Origin: Ananas comosus
Taxonomy: Eukaryota > Streptophyta > Magnoliopsida > Poales > Bromeliaceae
NCBI RefSeq assembly: GCF_001540865.1
Contig: NC_033635.1
Coordinates: 10,171,565-10,235,564 of the forward strand
Direction of reading: 5' to 3'
DNA: 64,000 nucleotides
How positions within the stretch are numbered: the stretch's first letter is position 1; every line of letters starts with the position of its first letter. Below the pieces are notes generated by a model that saw only the letters and a list, made by a program, of their open reading frames with translations, made no database searches and was not told the DNA's origin. Of the stretch, positions 25,630-36,542 are shown in pieces. The position numbers were made by a program, and so were the translations under genes.

Positions 25630-26175
25630 GAGAGTTGAGCTGAAATGCTTTCAGTAGTAAAAAGGCTCTATTACAATTCATTTATTTTCGATGATGGAGT
25701 CTTCAAATCGACGATCGGTACTGTCGAATATGATCTATACTCCTTGAGGCATCTAGAAACCAAATTTTATTTTTTTTTCGATATTATTCTCTTGTCCATT
25801 AAGTGAGCACAAAATGAACGGCTGAGAAGAAATATTCTTTAAAAAGTGATGATAGGAATCTTGTAATCAAGATCGAGAGTATAAATTTTATTCTAAATAG
25901 TTTAAAATTTTTTCTAATCAAAATTTAATTGATTTGGATATTTTTACAACATTAAAAGAGAAAACGTCTCATATCAACAATTAAAATTACAAATGTTAAA
26001 ACCTTTTAATCATAAGGTCAACGATGTCGAAAAAATTTGAAATTTGGTTTCTAAATAATTCAAGTGATATAGATCTTGTTTAACAGTGTCGATCGTCAAT
26101 TTGGAGGTTTCATCATCTAAAATAAATGGGAGCAACGAAGCTGATTTGCTACCGACAGCATTCCAGCTCTACTTT
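25630..26175. mobile_element. Long-TIR miniature transposon, copy 2
   Basis: A related architecture to 774-1316: AGCTGAAATGCTTTCAGTAG at the left is mirrored near the right end, and the internal phrases for 'CGACGATCGGTACTGTCGAA' and 'AAAATGAACGGCTGAGAAG' match the element at 63108. It is flanked by GA/CT and TA simple repeats, as are copies at 774 and 30140. Confidence 0.65.
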
Positions 26176-26279
26176 CTCTCTCTATCTCTCTCTCTCTATA
26201 TATTTTTTTTATTATTGTTGTGAATCAAATGGACATTTTAAATTTTATTTTTAAGATATTAATAATTAATAATTAAACC

Positions 26280-28790
26280 AAGACCCGAATTCGACCAAAA
26301 ACCCAAAACTAGAATCCAAACCCAAAATATGAACCCGAAACAATTTTTTTTCAATATTTCAAAATATATTACATTAAATTTAAATTTTTAAAATACAAAT
26401 TAAAATATAACATCAAATTTATATATATATATATATAACCAATCGTCCCTAGAGCAAGTGGCAAAAGGATTGGTGGTTAGTACCCGAGATCCAAGTTCGA
26501 ATTCTAGTTGATTCACATTTCTAGCTAAATTTATTTCTCAAAAAAAAAAAACCAATTCGAATCTGGTACAGTTAAAATTTTAGGGCAATTTCACCACTAC
26601 CTCTCAATATGACTATCATAAATAACCATACAATAATTGGAAATTCATTAATTATACACCCTTTCAATGCAAAAATTTTTCAAATTACCCCTTCCATCTA
26701 CAAACGACTGTTACTTAAACTATGGTTAGTGTGCGGTTTAAATAAAAAGCTGAGTTACCAAAATGAAATTTAGCCCTAAAAAGTTAAAGAAGGATAATTA
26801 TTTTGATTAGCATATGAAATAATTAAGGGGCAATTTATAAGTACGCGTTTCTAAATTTTAAAATAATATCTCTAGCATATATTTATTAGTGGGGTAAAAA
26901 TAAAGAAACCCCTCATTGTAAAATTTTGAACTAGGAAACCTTTAGTTTTATTTGTAACACAAAAGGACCGTTGAACTATCATTTTTTTTTTTCGACTTTA
27001 ATTAGTTAAACAAGCTTTTTAATTGAGATCACTCGCTATGAATTGATAAATTTTTATATTTTGTTGGAAAGAAAATACTTCAATTGCTAAATTTTTAAAA
27101 AAAAACACGTTAGTTGACCAGAGGGCTATTATTATATAAAGATGTTTTGTTATGAATGCACTATCGGGTAGTACACTTGGGATTTACTATGATTGTTTTC
27201 GTGATAGGGATTTCCATTGAAATTAGCACCTGTTAAATATGGATATTAAAATTTTAAACTATCTGAATAATTAAATTTCACGCTTTTCTGAGTTACGATC
27301 ATGTCGAAGTGAACTATAGATGAGAGGGTTTTCATAAAATTTTATTTTATTGTTAACAATAAATTTTCAATTAAAAAAATTTTGTTTAAGCAGATCATAT
27401 AAGTAATACTCTAATATAGAGAATTTTGATATCAAAATATTTTTAGCATGAGATATGTGAGTTATTTAAATAAAATTTTTAAAAATAAATCTTTAAATAG
27501 TTAATGTTGAATTCTACTATAGACAAATTGCATTATAACTATGTATAATTTAAAAGCGAAAAATCATAATGAGATTTAACTATCACACTTAATTGACTGG
27601 ATCTTTAATTGTAATATTTTAGAAATAATGTTAAATTATTATGTGATTCAAATGTTAAAAATTGATCATATAATTAATCTTAAATATTAAATGTTTAAAT
27701 TGTTGCTAGGGGTAAAATTGGTATTTACAAAATATTGGACGTCCATTTGACTGAAAGTTAAGCTAAAGGGTATCTGTGAATATTTTTGGGTTTTAGAGGG
27801 GTATTGATGATATTTTTCAGTTTAGAGGGTTATCCATGAAATTATGATTTTTCAGAGGGGTATTGATGAAATTATTCCTAAAATTTATATCCGAATTCAT
27901 ATTTATCAAATTTTTATTTTTAATATTTATATCAAAATTCATATCCGTTTAGCATGAAATATATCCACTTCATTCAGATTCGGTTCACACGAAGTTTCGA
28001 ATATCCGTACATATTAGCATTCCTACTCACGTAGCATCTGGGACCCACACCAACGCACCAGAAGGCGCCACGTCATCCAGGACAGCTGTAATCGCTGTGG
28101 GTGCCGTACACTCCTCCTCGTAGGGGCCATCGTTGAGAAGCGCTCCTGATTCGCCACGTGTCCGGCATGTGTTCAGGGGCCAGCTCGGCGCTGTCGCGGA
28201 TATTTTGAGGAGCATCCGAGGGTAAATTTGTCATTAAATTTTTTTAGTAAAAAAAAAATGCCCAAAACCCCTTAAACTCTGCAAAGCTTGCAAACAGACC
28301 CCTAAAAAAGGAATCATAAGAATAGAAATGTTTCGATACCCAAAATTTTATGTGAATCCGAATCTGAACAGAACGTATTTATTCGATACTAAATAAATAT
28401 GATTTCAAATATAGATATCAAAAATAAAAGCCTGACAAATATGGACAAGGATATGAATTGACTGTGCCCGACCCGAATCCGACCGAAATCTGATCCGAAC
28501 CCGAATTTATTTTACATTATATATAATATGTATATAAAATTTGATATTATATTTCTATTTATACTTTAAAAATTTTAAATTTAATGTAATATATTTTGAA
28601 ATATTGAAAGAAAACTAATTGTTTCAGGTTCGGATTTCGAACTTTTAGTCGGGTTCGGGTATGAATATGAATTTGTAAAATCTGTTGGGTTCAGACTCGG
28701 GTTTGGGTTTCGAGTTTGGAATCCAGTTCGGGTTGGGGTTTTTGAAAATCTGCCCTGAATCCAACCCGTTAACATTCCTGCATACGAACA
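26280..28790. repeat. Composite repeat region with inverted outer arms and GC-rich patch
   Basis: The block 26280-26420 is an inverted copy of 28505-28760 (shared AAAATATATTACATTAAATT). Inside lie a SINE (26439), a MITE-like pair of arms (about 26590 and 27870, with GAGGGGTATTGATGA-type phrases) and a second arm pair around 27890-28020 and 28310-28440. A GC-rich patch at 28020-28215 sits in the centre of the last pair. It contains CACGTGTC and TGGGACCCAC but no credible protein. It looks like several insertions, with the patch possibly captured host DNA. Confidence 0.5.
26439..26552 (+). mobile_element. tRNA-derived SINE, copy 2
   Basis: The A box TAGAGCAAGTGG, the B box AAGTTCGAATTC and the following GTTGATTCACATTTCTAGC closely match the SINE at 19597. 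A short poly(A) ends it. The copy is shorter, with a reduced 3' part. Confidence 0.8.
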
Positions 28791-29239
28791 ATAAATATTA
28801 ATAAAAAATTTAAATTTATTATCAAATTTAGTAAATTCATCTTAATATTATTATCACTCACTACTATCTTTCTAAACATATAAAATTATTATAACTACAA
28901 TTTTAAATATATAAAATTATCACTAATGTTCCTTTAAATTTCAAATCATATAACTCAAACTGTAAACTCTTTTGTATATATAAGGGCACTAGTAATATTT
29001 TTCAATTTGAAAAGATATTTGTAAAATTACATCTTTTCACAAGGGTATTTAAATAATATTTTTTAGTATACTTTTTTTAAAAAAAATGACAAAAACGAAT
29101 GGGTGTAAATTTTTTTTTTTTTTAATTTATACAAATTCTCTTTTACAATATTATGATATCATTATTTATATTCAAAAATATTAATAATTTAATAAGCTAC
29201 TTAATCATACGTCATGTTGACGTCATTGTGTGCGGAATC

Positions 29240-29512
29240 TTAAACTCATCGTGGAACATTGGACAAAAATTTGGTGGACATAGTCTCCAAACATAATAGT
29301 TTGGAGATTGTCCGGATCTGCGCCATGTGGCAAGCAATATCCATCTCAGCCGTCCAAAATAAATATTTTTTTTACTGGATTAAAATATTTAAAAATTTAT
29401 TTTTGTTGGACGATTGAGATGAGCTCGATATGCCTCATGACGCTGATCTGAATAATCCCCAAATATTATGTTTGGGGACCATGTCCACCAAATCTTTGTC
29501 CACAAATATTGA
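29240..29512. mobile_element. MITE with ~50-bp inverted repeats
   Basis: GGACAAAAATTTGGTGGACA at the left is mirrored by TGTCCACCAAATCTTTGTCC at the right, with CTCCAAAC/GTTTGGGG following in the arms. The centre is AT-rich. Confidence 0.75.
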
Positions 29513-29649
29513 AAAAAAAAAAAAAAAAAGAAGAGGCAATTGGTACTCAAACTACGAGGCGCGTGGTAATATAGGTCTTAAATTTTTATTTTACTATAAA
29601 TTTTTATTAAATTTAATGACTTATAATAATTAAATTTTATAATTTAATT

Positions 29650-30015
29650 TAGAGTAAACTTCAAATGTCATTCATGTGGTTTCATTATTTTTCACTTTAA
29701 TGTCTTGTGATTTAAAGTATATAACTTTAGTATTCTGCAATTTTATTCTTTTTCTTTTCGTCAGCGTCTCAGTTAATTCTTCATTAAATTATATACAAAA
29801 AAAACTTTAAGTACTCCATTTATAATTTATCGAATATTCATTTAATAAACTGTGATTTATCGAATTTTCACTTTAGTATTATATAATGAAAAAAATTAAC
29901 AGAGAAGATAACGAAAAACGAAAAATAAAATCATAGAATATGAAAATAATATATTTTAAACCATAAGATAATAAAATAAAAAAATTCGAAGCTACAAGAG
30001 TGGTATTTGAAAATT
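29650..30015. mobile_element. Diverged MITE related to 1593-2021
   Basis: It has the same order of phrases as the 1593 element (AAACTTCAAATGTCATTC, GTGGTTTCATTATTTTTCAC, then a mirrored right arm with AAACCATAAGATAATAAAAT) but is strongly decayed. Confidence 0.5.
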
Positions 30016-30109
30016 TTTCTTAAATTTAATTGACTAAAAATTAGAGTGTGGCCAGTATAAAATTAATATATTTATATTCTGATCGATGATGCGATAATTA
30101 TTAAGATAT

Positions 30110-30139
<30 letters not shown>

Positions 30140-30145
<6 letters not shown>

Positions 30146-30390
30146 ATTAGACTGGAATACTATTAATAGTAAAACTCTTTTTTTGCTATCAAGTTTTTAA
30201 TCCTTGGATGAAAAATTATAGGGTTAGGATGATATTAGTCAGTTAGAGTTGAGTGGTCCCCCTAGGGTTGAGTGGTCCCCACTGGGTTATAGTATTGAAT
30301 CCAATGGCTAGAAATGATGAAAAGAGTTGATCCAAGGGCTAAAAAACTGATAGCAACAATGGGATTTTGCTACTAATAGTAGCCCAGTTC

Positions 30391-30394
<4 letters not shown>
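30140..30394. mobile_element. Small MITE between GA and TA microsatellites
   Basis: GACTGGAATACTATTAATAG at the left is mirrored by CTACTAATAGTAGCCCAGT at the right. A (GA)n run adjoins the left end and a (TA)n run of about 30 bp (30395-30424) the right end. A short tandem repeat of GTTGAGTGGTCCCC lies inside. Confidence 0.7.
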
Positions 30395-30425
<31 letters not shown>

Positions 30426-30429
30426 AGTT

Positions 30430-30775
30430 GGGTTTTTTTTGCAAATATCCCCTTGAAAAAATTTTATTTTGAAAATAGTCTTGTCAAAATTTAATTTGTA
30501 AAAATGGTCCTACTCCTGCCACGCAGGCGCCACGTCAATGCCACACGGACAGGACTGGGACCGGTGTGTTAAGTTGAACACGGTGAACCGTTCACCGTAT
30601 TCAAACACGATCAATGATTCACCATATTTAATTAAAAATTAAACACGTCAGTCCTGCCGGTGGCGCTGACATGGCGCCTGCGTGGCAAAGACATGATCAT
30701 TTTTGTAAATTAAATTTTGACAGGACTATTTTTAAAATAAATTTGTCCGGGTGCTAAATTGAAAAAAAAAAGCCC
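30430..30775. mobile_element. Mutator-like MITE with one GGTGAA..TTCACC palindrome set
   Basis: The ends are GGGTTTTTTTTGC and, on the other strand, GGGCTTTTTTTTTT; the inverted arms run about 100 bp (TTTTGTAAATTAAATTTTGA mirrored). The flanking 9-mers are ATAAGAGTT (30421-30429) and ATTAGAGTT (30776-30784), one mismatch. The core contains ACGGTGAACCGTTCACCGT and a weaker second copy, the same motif that is amplified at 22246-23739. It lies about 490 bp upstream of the trehalose-phosphate synthase start. Confidence 0.75.
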
Positions 30776-30784
30776 ATTAGAGTT

Positions 30785-31267
30785 TCTCTCTCTCTTTCTT
30801 ACACAGTTCCACTTCCACTTATTATTAGACCTTTTAAAAAGCCTTGTTTGAGCCACTCTTTGCTCTTAAGTCTTAACCACAGAGTTTTTTTTTTTTTTTT
30901 TTTTGCCCTTTTCATGAGATTTCTTTTATATTAAATTTAACATCTTCTCCTTCCCAAACTTCTCTTAAATTTAATCCCATCCTATTTCTAATTTTTGTTT
31001 TTTTTTTTCTTTTTTTAACATAACCACTCTTTTATTCTTAGTGCATGAGTGTTTTTATTATTTTATTAATTTTCCTCTAATAAGTTTCCATGTAATTCCC
31101 GTTCCCACTTTGATTTCTTCGTGAAATGTTCCCATCGTTTTCCACCGCTCGATTTTTCCCACCAATATATATGTAGTGTACTTTGTAGTAGTAGTAGTAG
31201 TGGTAAGGTTATAGGCCAAGTTGCGAGAGGTGAAAAGGGGAGGGCGTTTTTTGCAAAAAAAAAAAAA
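30785..31267 (+). other. Upstream region and 5' leader of the trehalose-phosphate synthase gene
   Basis: Pyrimidine- and T-rich, with a (T)20 run near 30886. No convincing TATA box. An upstream ATG at 31121 is in frame with the main start and has no stop between, so a 49-residue N-terminal extension is formally possible. The family normally begins at the M of the MVSRSYSNLL motif (31268), which I prefer. Confidence 0.45.
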
Positions 31268-34200
31268 ATGGTGTCGAGATCTTACTCGAACCTTCTAGAG
31301 CTGGCCTCCGGCGAGCCCCCCTCCGTCGGCGGCCTCCGCCGCCGCCTCCCCCGCGTCATCTCCGTCTCCGGCGCCCTCTCCGACCCCGACTCCTCCTCCT
31401 CCTCCGACGACGACGACGACCACGACGGTCATGGCGCCTTCCCCGCTCCTCCTCGCCCCCGCGCCATCGTCGTCGCCAACCACCTCCCCATCCGCCTCCT
31501 CCGCCGCCGCGGCGGCTCCCCCTCCTCCGGCGAAGGAGTCGCCGGAGACGGGGGAGGAGGAGGAGGAGGAGGAGGAGGGTACGAGTTCGCGTGGGACGCG
31601 GACTCGCTGCTCCACCAAATCAAGGACGCGATCTCCTCCTCCTCCTCCTCCTCGCCCTCCTCGTCGTCGTCGTCGTCGGAGATGGAGATAGTGTACGTGG
31701 GGTGCCTGCGGGAGGCGGAGGAGGTGGCGGCGGAGCAGCAGGAGGCGGTGGCGCAGAAGCTTCTGGAAGAGTTCCGGTGCGTGCCGGCGTTCGTGCCGCC
31801 GGAGCTCTTCTCGCGCTACTACCACGGCTTCTGCAAGCAGCACCTCTGGGCGCTCTTCCACTACATGCTCCCCCTCTCCCCCGACCACGGCGCCCGCCGC
31901 TTCGACCGCTCCCTCTGGCAGGCACGCATCTCTCCCACCCTCAGAATTTGGAATAGTCTTATATATAAAATATAATGATAATGATAATGAGACTCAATCT
32001 CTCTTAATAATCCGGCCTTATCATTTTGGGCGGTGAAGAAGGCTAAGTGTGCTAGGATTAGAAGAATCAATAAGCAGCCGAAAGTGTGAGATGAATCTCG
32101 ACTCTTACGTTAGGGCGGCTCCCCGGTTGACGGCCGTCATGGGTAGAGTGCGGCTTTCCAAAAGGTGGGCTAATGCTAGCGAGACAAGTCTTACATCGGC
32201 TAGGATTAGAATAGTTTTAAGATGGATGACCTCTCTAGAAAGTAGGACTTTACACGGAGCCAATCAGCAGCCGAAAGTGTGAGATGAATCTCGACTCTAA
32301 GTTAGTGTGGCTTCCCGGTTGATGACCGTCGTGGGCAGAGTGCAGTTCCCCATAAGGTGGGTTAAGGCTAGCGAAACGAGTCCTACAATGGCTAGGATTA
32401 GAATAGTTTTAAGATGGATGACCCCTCTAGAAAGTAGGACTTCACACGCGGCTAATCAGCTGTCGATAGGGTTAGGGCGGCTCCCCGGCCGGCCGACGAC
32501 TAGCGAAACGAGTCTGACATCGTCTGGTGCTTATGAGTGTGCTTAAGCTTACTAAGGACGTCAGAGAGCTTAAAGGGGGAGGAATGTGATACCTGTAGGA
32601 TTTGAAATAGTCATGCATATAAGATATAATAGTGCTAAGTATCTTAATCCGGATATAGTATTTTGGGCGGTAGTTAGGTCCAAGAGGTTAAGAGGGTTGC
32701 GTGCTGGGGCTAGAATAGTTCTAGGATGGGTGATCCTGCAAAAAACGGGGTGTAACATCCTACGAATTATTCATGAATGAATTATTTGAAGAATGTTGGA
32801 AAAGAAAATATAATTTGAAGAAAAAAAAATCTCGGAAAATAGTTATCCAGAAGACGAAAACCATGGAATGGTGTTTTCCATGGATAATGAACTAAAAGGT
32901 TGGATAATAACGTCAAAATGGTCATAAGTCATGTTAAGTTCCATAAAATGTAACCAAAAGAAGCAGATAGAAAAACCATAAGCTTAGTGGATAGATATAT
33001 TATTATTTATATTATTAACAAATGTTATCATCTTTTATTCATCTTCAAGGGAATTATTTGTTCTCTCTGTTTTGCTATTTTTTCTATTGTATTTTTGATA
33101 TAGGAATCTGAACTTCGAAAAGTTTTAATCAGACTACATAATCTTGCGCACTATTTGTAACATTTTGGTAAATTACAACATCTTTCTTTACAAATGTCAC
33201 AGATACTGAAAGGTTATGTAGGAGAATCAAAACTTGCATAATTCAGATAAGTCTTTCGAAAATAATCTGAAATTTAAGTAATAATTTGGGAACTTTGTCA
33301 TTCAGTATCTTTATTTCAGATAAGATCATTTTTTTTGCGTTGTTTTTATGTTGTATGCTTGCATTTTGTCAGCCAAATTTCTTCTGATTCTTTTGCAAAT
33401 TCGTCAGCATATTTTTCTGGAATTTTGAGATTTTTTTAAACTATGCGGAATTTATTTATTATGAATTCTGAACTTGTTTCTATGGCGGCAGGCCTACGTG
33501 TCGGTTAACAAGATATTTGCCGACAAGATATTGGAGGTCATCAATCCCGACGACGACTTCGTCTGGGTCCACGACTACCACCTCATGATCCTCCCCACCT
33601 TCCTCCGCAAGCGCTTTAATCGGGTCAAGTTAGGGTTCTTCCTCCACAGCCCCTTCCCCTCTTCGGAAATCTATAAGACATTGCCCGTCCGCGAAGAGCT
33701 CTTGCGGGCAATGCTGAATTCTGACCTGATCGGGTTCCATACGTTCGATTACGCCCGGCATTTCCTCTCCTGTTGTAGTAGGATGCTAGGGATTCCGTAC
33801 GAATCGAAGAGGGGCTATATTGGATTGGAATACTACGGCCGAACTGTAACAATTAAAATCCTCCCGGTCGGAATCCACATGGTCCAGCTCAAGTCGGTGC
33901 TCGGGCTCCCCGAAACCGAGGCGAAGGTGGCGGAGCTCTTAAGAGAATTCCGTGATAAGGGGAAAGTAATGCTACTCGGTGTGGATGATATGGATATATT
34001 TAAAGGAATAAGCTTGAAGCTACTAGCCATGGAGGAGCTGCTAAAGCAGCACGGGGAGTGGCGGGGGAAGGTGGTGTTGGTCCAAATTGCGAACCCGGCA
34101 CGCGGAAGAGGGAAAGGCGTAACGGAAGTTCAAGACGAGTGCTTTGCGATGGTTAAGAGGATCAATGATGCTTACGGCGGGCCCGGTTACAAGCCGCTCC

Positions 34201-36542
34201 AATTTTACGAAAGAGTTGCTTACTATGTAGTCGCCGAGTGTTGCTTAGTGACTGCGGTGAGGGACGGGATGAATCTTATACCGTATGAGTACATAATTTC
34301 TCGACAAGGAAATGAGAGATTAGATACGGTTTTGGGTTTGAATTGTTCTACGCCGAAGAAGAGTATGTTGGTCGTCTCGGAATTTATTGGATGCTCGCCT
34401 TCTTTAAGTGGGGCTATTAGGGTTAACCCGTGGAATGTAGAGGCGGTGTCCGACGCGCTGGATTATGCTTTAGAGATGTCGGAACCGGAGAAGCAGCTGC
34501 GGCACGAGAAGCACTTCCGGTATGTTAGTACGCATGATGTTGGCTATTGGGCGAACAGCTTCTTGCAAGATCTGGAGAGGATCTGTAAAGATCACTCAAC
34601 AAGACGGTGTTGGGGGATTGGCTTCGGGCTTAGGTTTAGGGTTGTGGCCCTCGATTCAAGTTTCCGAAAGCTAGCCATGGAGAACATTGTTTCAGCTTAT
34701 AGGAGGACGAAAATGCGAGCTATTTTATTCGATTACGATGGTACCTTGATGCCACAAGCAAATTCAATCGATAAAAGCCCTAGCCCTAAGTCGATCGAGA
34801 TATTGAACAGCTTGTGTAGAGATAAGAACAATGTGGTCTATCTTGTTAGTGCGAGAAGCCGAAGCACTTTGAGCGAGTGGTTCGCTTCCTGCGAGAATCT
34901 CAGCATTGCTGCCGAACATGGCTACTTCCTAAGGTATTTGACGAATTTAATACTATATATAACCTGATTTGCAAGGCTATATATAGATGTGTATAGATCA
35001 TTCTAGTTGAGTACTTAGATTGTAAATTCTTGTGCCTTGTAATTGACCTAATTCACTTCTACTTTTAGGTCAAGGAGAGATGCAGATTGGGAGACTTGTG
35101 TTCCTGTGGCGGATTGTGGTTGGAAACAAATTGCGGAGCCCGTCATGAGATTGTACACGGAAACTACAGATGGTTCGACTATCGAAGACAGAGAAACTTC
35201 GCTTGTCTGGTGCTATGAAGATGCCGATCCGGATTTCGGGTCTTGTCAGGCAAAGGAGCTTCTCGATCATCTCGGGAGTGTGCTCGCCAATGAGCCGGTT
35301 TCGGTAAAGAGCGACCCACACATTGTCGAGGTTAAACCGCAGGTTAGACTCACTTCTTTGAGGATAACTAGCTTCTCAAGTTCAGGGCCTCATTTTGGCC
35401 CTTTTGGAGCTTCTGTTTGTAGTAGTCCTAACAGCAGCAGCTTTTCCTTGTAACCCCTGTTGACAGCTTCTTGTTGCAGCTAAAAGCAGATATCTGAAAT
35501 TGGTTCTGTTTTGAGCAATAATGCCTTCTGTCAAAGTTTAGAGCCTAGTTTGGGCCTGATTAGAGCTTATGCCGAAGTGCTTTTTCGGTATAGCTATTGG
35601 AAGCCCTAGCAGTTTTTCATCGTGATATCAGTGCAAATCGCACCTGGGGCACCCAACCTTTTCAGAAGGTTGTAATTTGGTCACTGACCGTTCGATTGTT
35701 ACTGATATTTGCATTTGTTGCAATTCATTCCTTGTAAAAGTTCGTCAAGAAGTTGTTTTCTTGGCGGTGACGGTTGAGAGTGTATCTCAATCCAATTTGA
35801 TGGAGGAATTTAACAAAAGAAAAAATGGTACGATTGCAACAAAAACGCAACAGTCGCAGACCCATGCTGAAATGTTGAGGATTCTTGGTGCAATTCACAT
35901 GTACAGTCTTCCTCAGCAGCTTCTCCCTGCGGCTAAAATCAGAAATTTCATCTTCTGAGTTTGGGGGACATAAAAGCTAAGTTGAACTTTCCTTCGTAGC
36001 CGGAAGCTCCATATTCTTTGTCTGCCAAATATCCGCCATCTGCTTTTTGAGTTGAGAAGCTGTTCGAGAATCTGTGCCGGCTTCTTGCTCCTGCATTTGA
36101 GACCCAAAAGCTCATTTCTACTTCCCGTCGCAACTATTCTGAACTTTTTATTTACAAACACGTGGCTTCTACTTCTCTCAGGCTAAAATACACGCGTAGT
36201 GAGAACTTGCATTTTTCCCTGCAGGGTGTGAGCAAAGGCCTAGTAGCACATCATCTGCTCGCGACCACGAAAGAGAGGAGCTTATTGCCGGACTTTGTGC
36301 TTTGTATTGGGGACGACAGGTCGGACGAGGATATGTTCGAGGTCATAAGCACCGCGGCCGAGGGGAGTTCCCTAACGCCCACGGCCGAAGTGTTTGCGTG
36401 CACGGTCGGTCGGAAACCCAGCAAAGCAAAGTATTATCTCGACGACACGGCCGAGATAGTTCGGCTTATGCACGGGCTAGCTTCTGTCTCAGAACAAGCT
36501 CATTTAAGCTCACAAGCTCATTTAAGCTCGACGCCGGAGTAA
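31268..36542 (+). CDS. TPS: Class II trehalose-6-phosphate synthase (TPS5-type)
   Basis: Exons 31268-31921, 33492-34933, 35069-35342, 36225-36542; 895 codons, phases agree. The start MVSRSYSNLLELASG is the class II signature. A GT20 synthase-like domain (about residues 65-570) has DFVWVHDYHLM and HSPFPSSEIYKTLP. A phosphatase-like domain follows, with DYDGTL (632-637) and GDDRSDED (819-826). Class II proteins are usually thought to be regulatory (for example acting on SnRK1) and not active synthases. This fits VDDMDIFKG at 382-390, where Asp 384 replaces the Arg of active enzymes. Odd points: intron 1 seems to use a GC donor (CAG|GCACGC); about seven residues are missing at 453/454 compared with TPS5 relatives; exon 1 encodes poly-Gly and poly-Ser stretches; and the tail repeats QAHLSS. 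All four exons are open, so I treat it as a working gene. Confidence 0.9.
31947..32757 (+). mobile_element. 5S-related (Cassandra-like) TRIM in intron 1 of TPS
   Basis: The 3' LTR (32585-32757) starts TGTGATACCTG, ends GGGTGTAACA, and is preceded by a polypurine tract (AAAGGGGGAGGAA). A 5' LTR fragment (about 31947-32065) starts only 25 bp after the exon 1 donor and lacks its first bases. Between them about 170-190-bp blocks repeat, each with AGCAGCCGAAAGTGTGAGAT and CGGCTCCCCGGTTGACG. The LTR contains TAGTTCTAGGATGGGTGATC, very close to the internal promoter region of plant 5S rRNA as I remember it. There is no coding region. Relatives on the other strand are at 51845-52125 and 54150-54619. 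Confidence 0.75.
35343..36224. other. TPS intron 3, repeat-like
   Basis: An 882-bp intron rich in AGCTTCT and GCAGCTTCTTG phrases on both strands, similar in style to 55855-56320. I suspect an old hAT-like or other small element but cannot define its ends. Confidence 0.35.

Noticed and set aside
31295..31956. Long open frames on both strands over TPS exon 1
   Set aside because: They are shadows of the GC-rich exon; only the plus frame beginning at 31268 continues the conserved protein.
31268..36542. TPS as a pseudogene
   Set aside because: All four exons are open over 895 codons with conserved motifs; the 21-nt gap is in frame and the donor can be read as GC.
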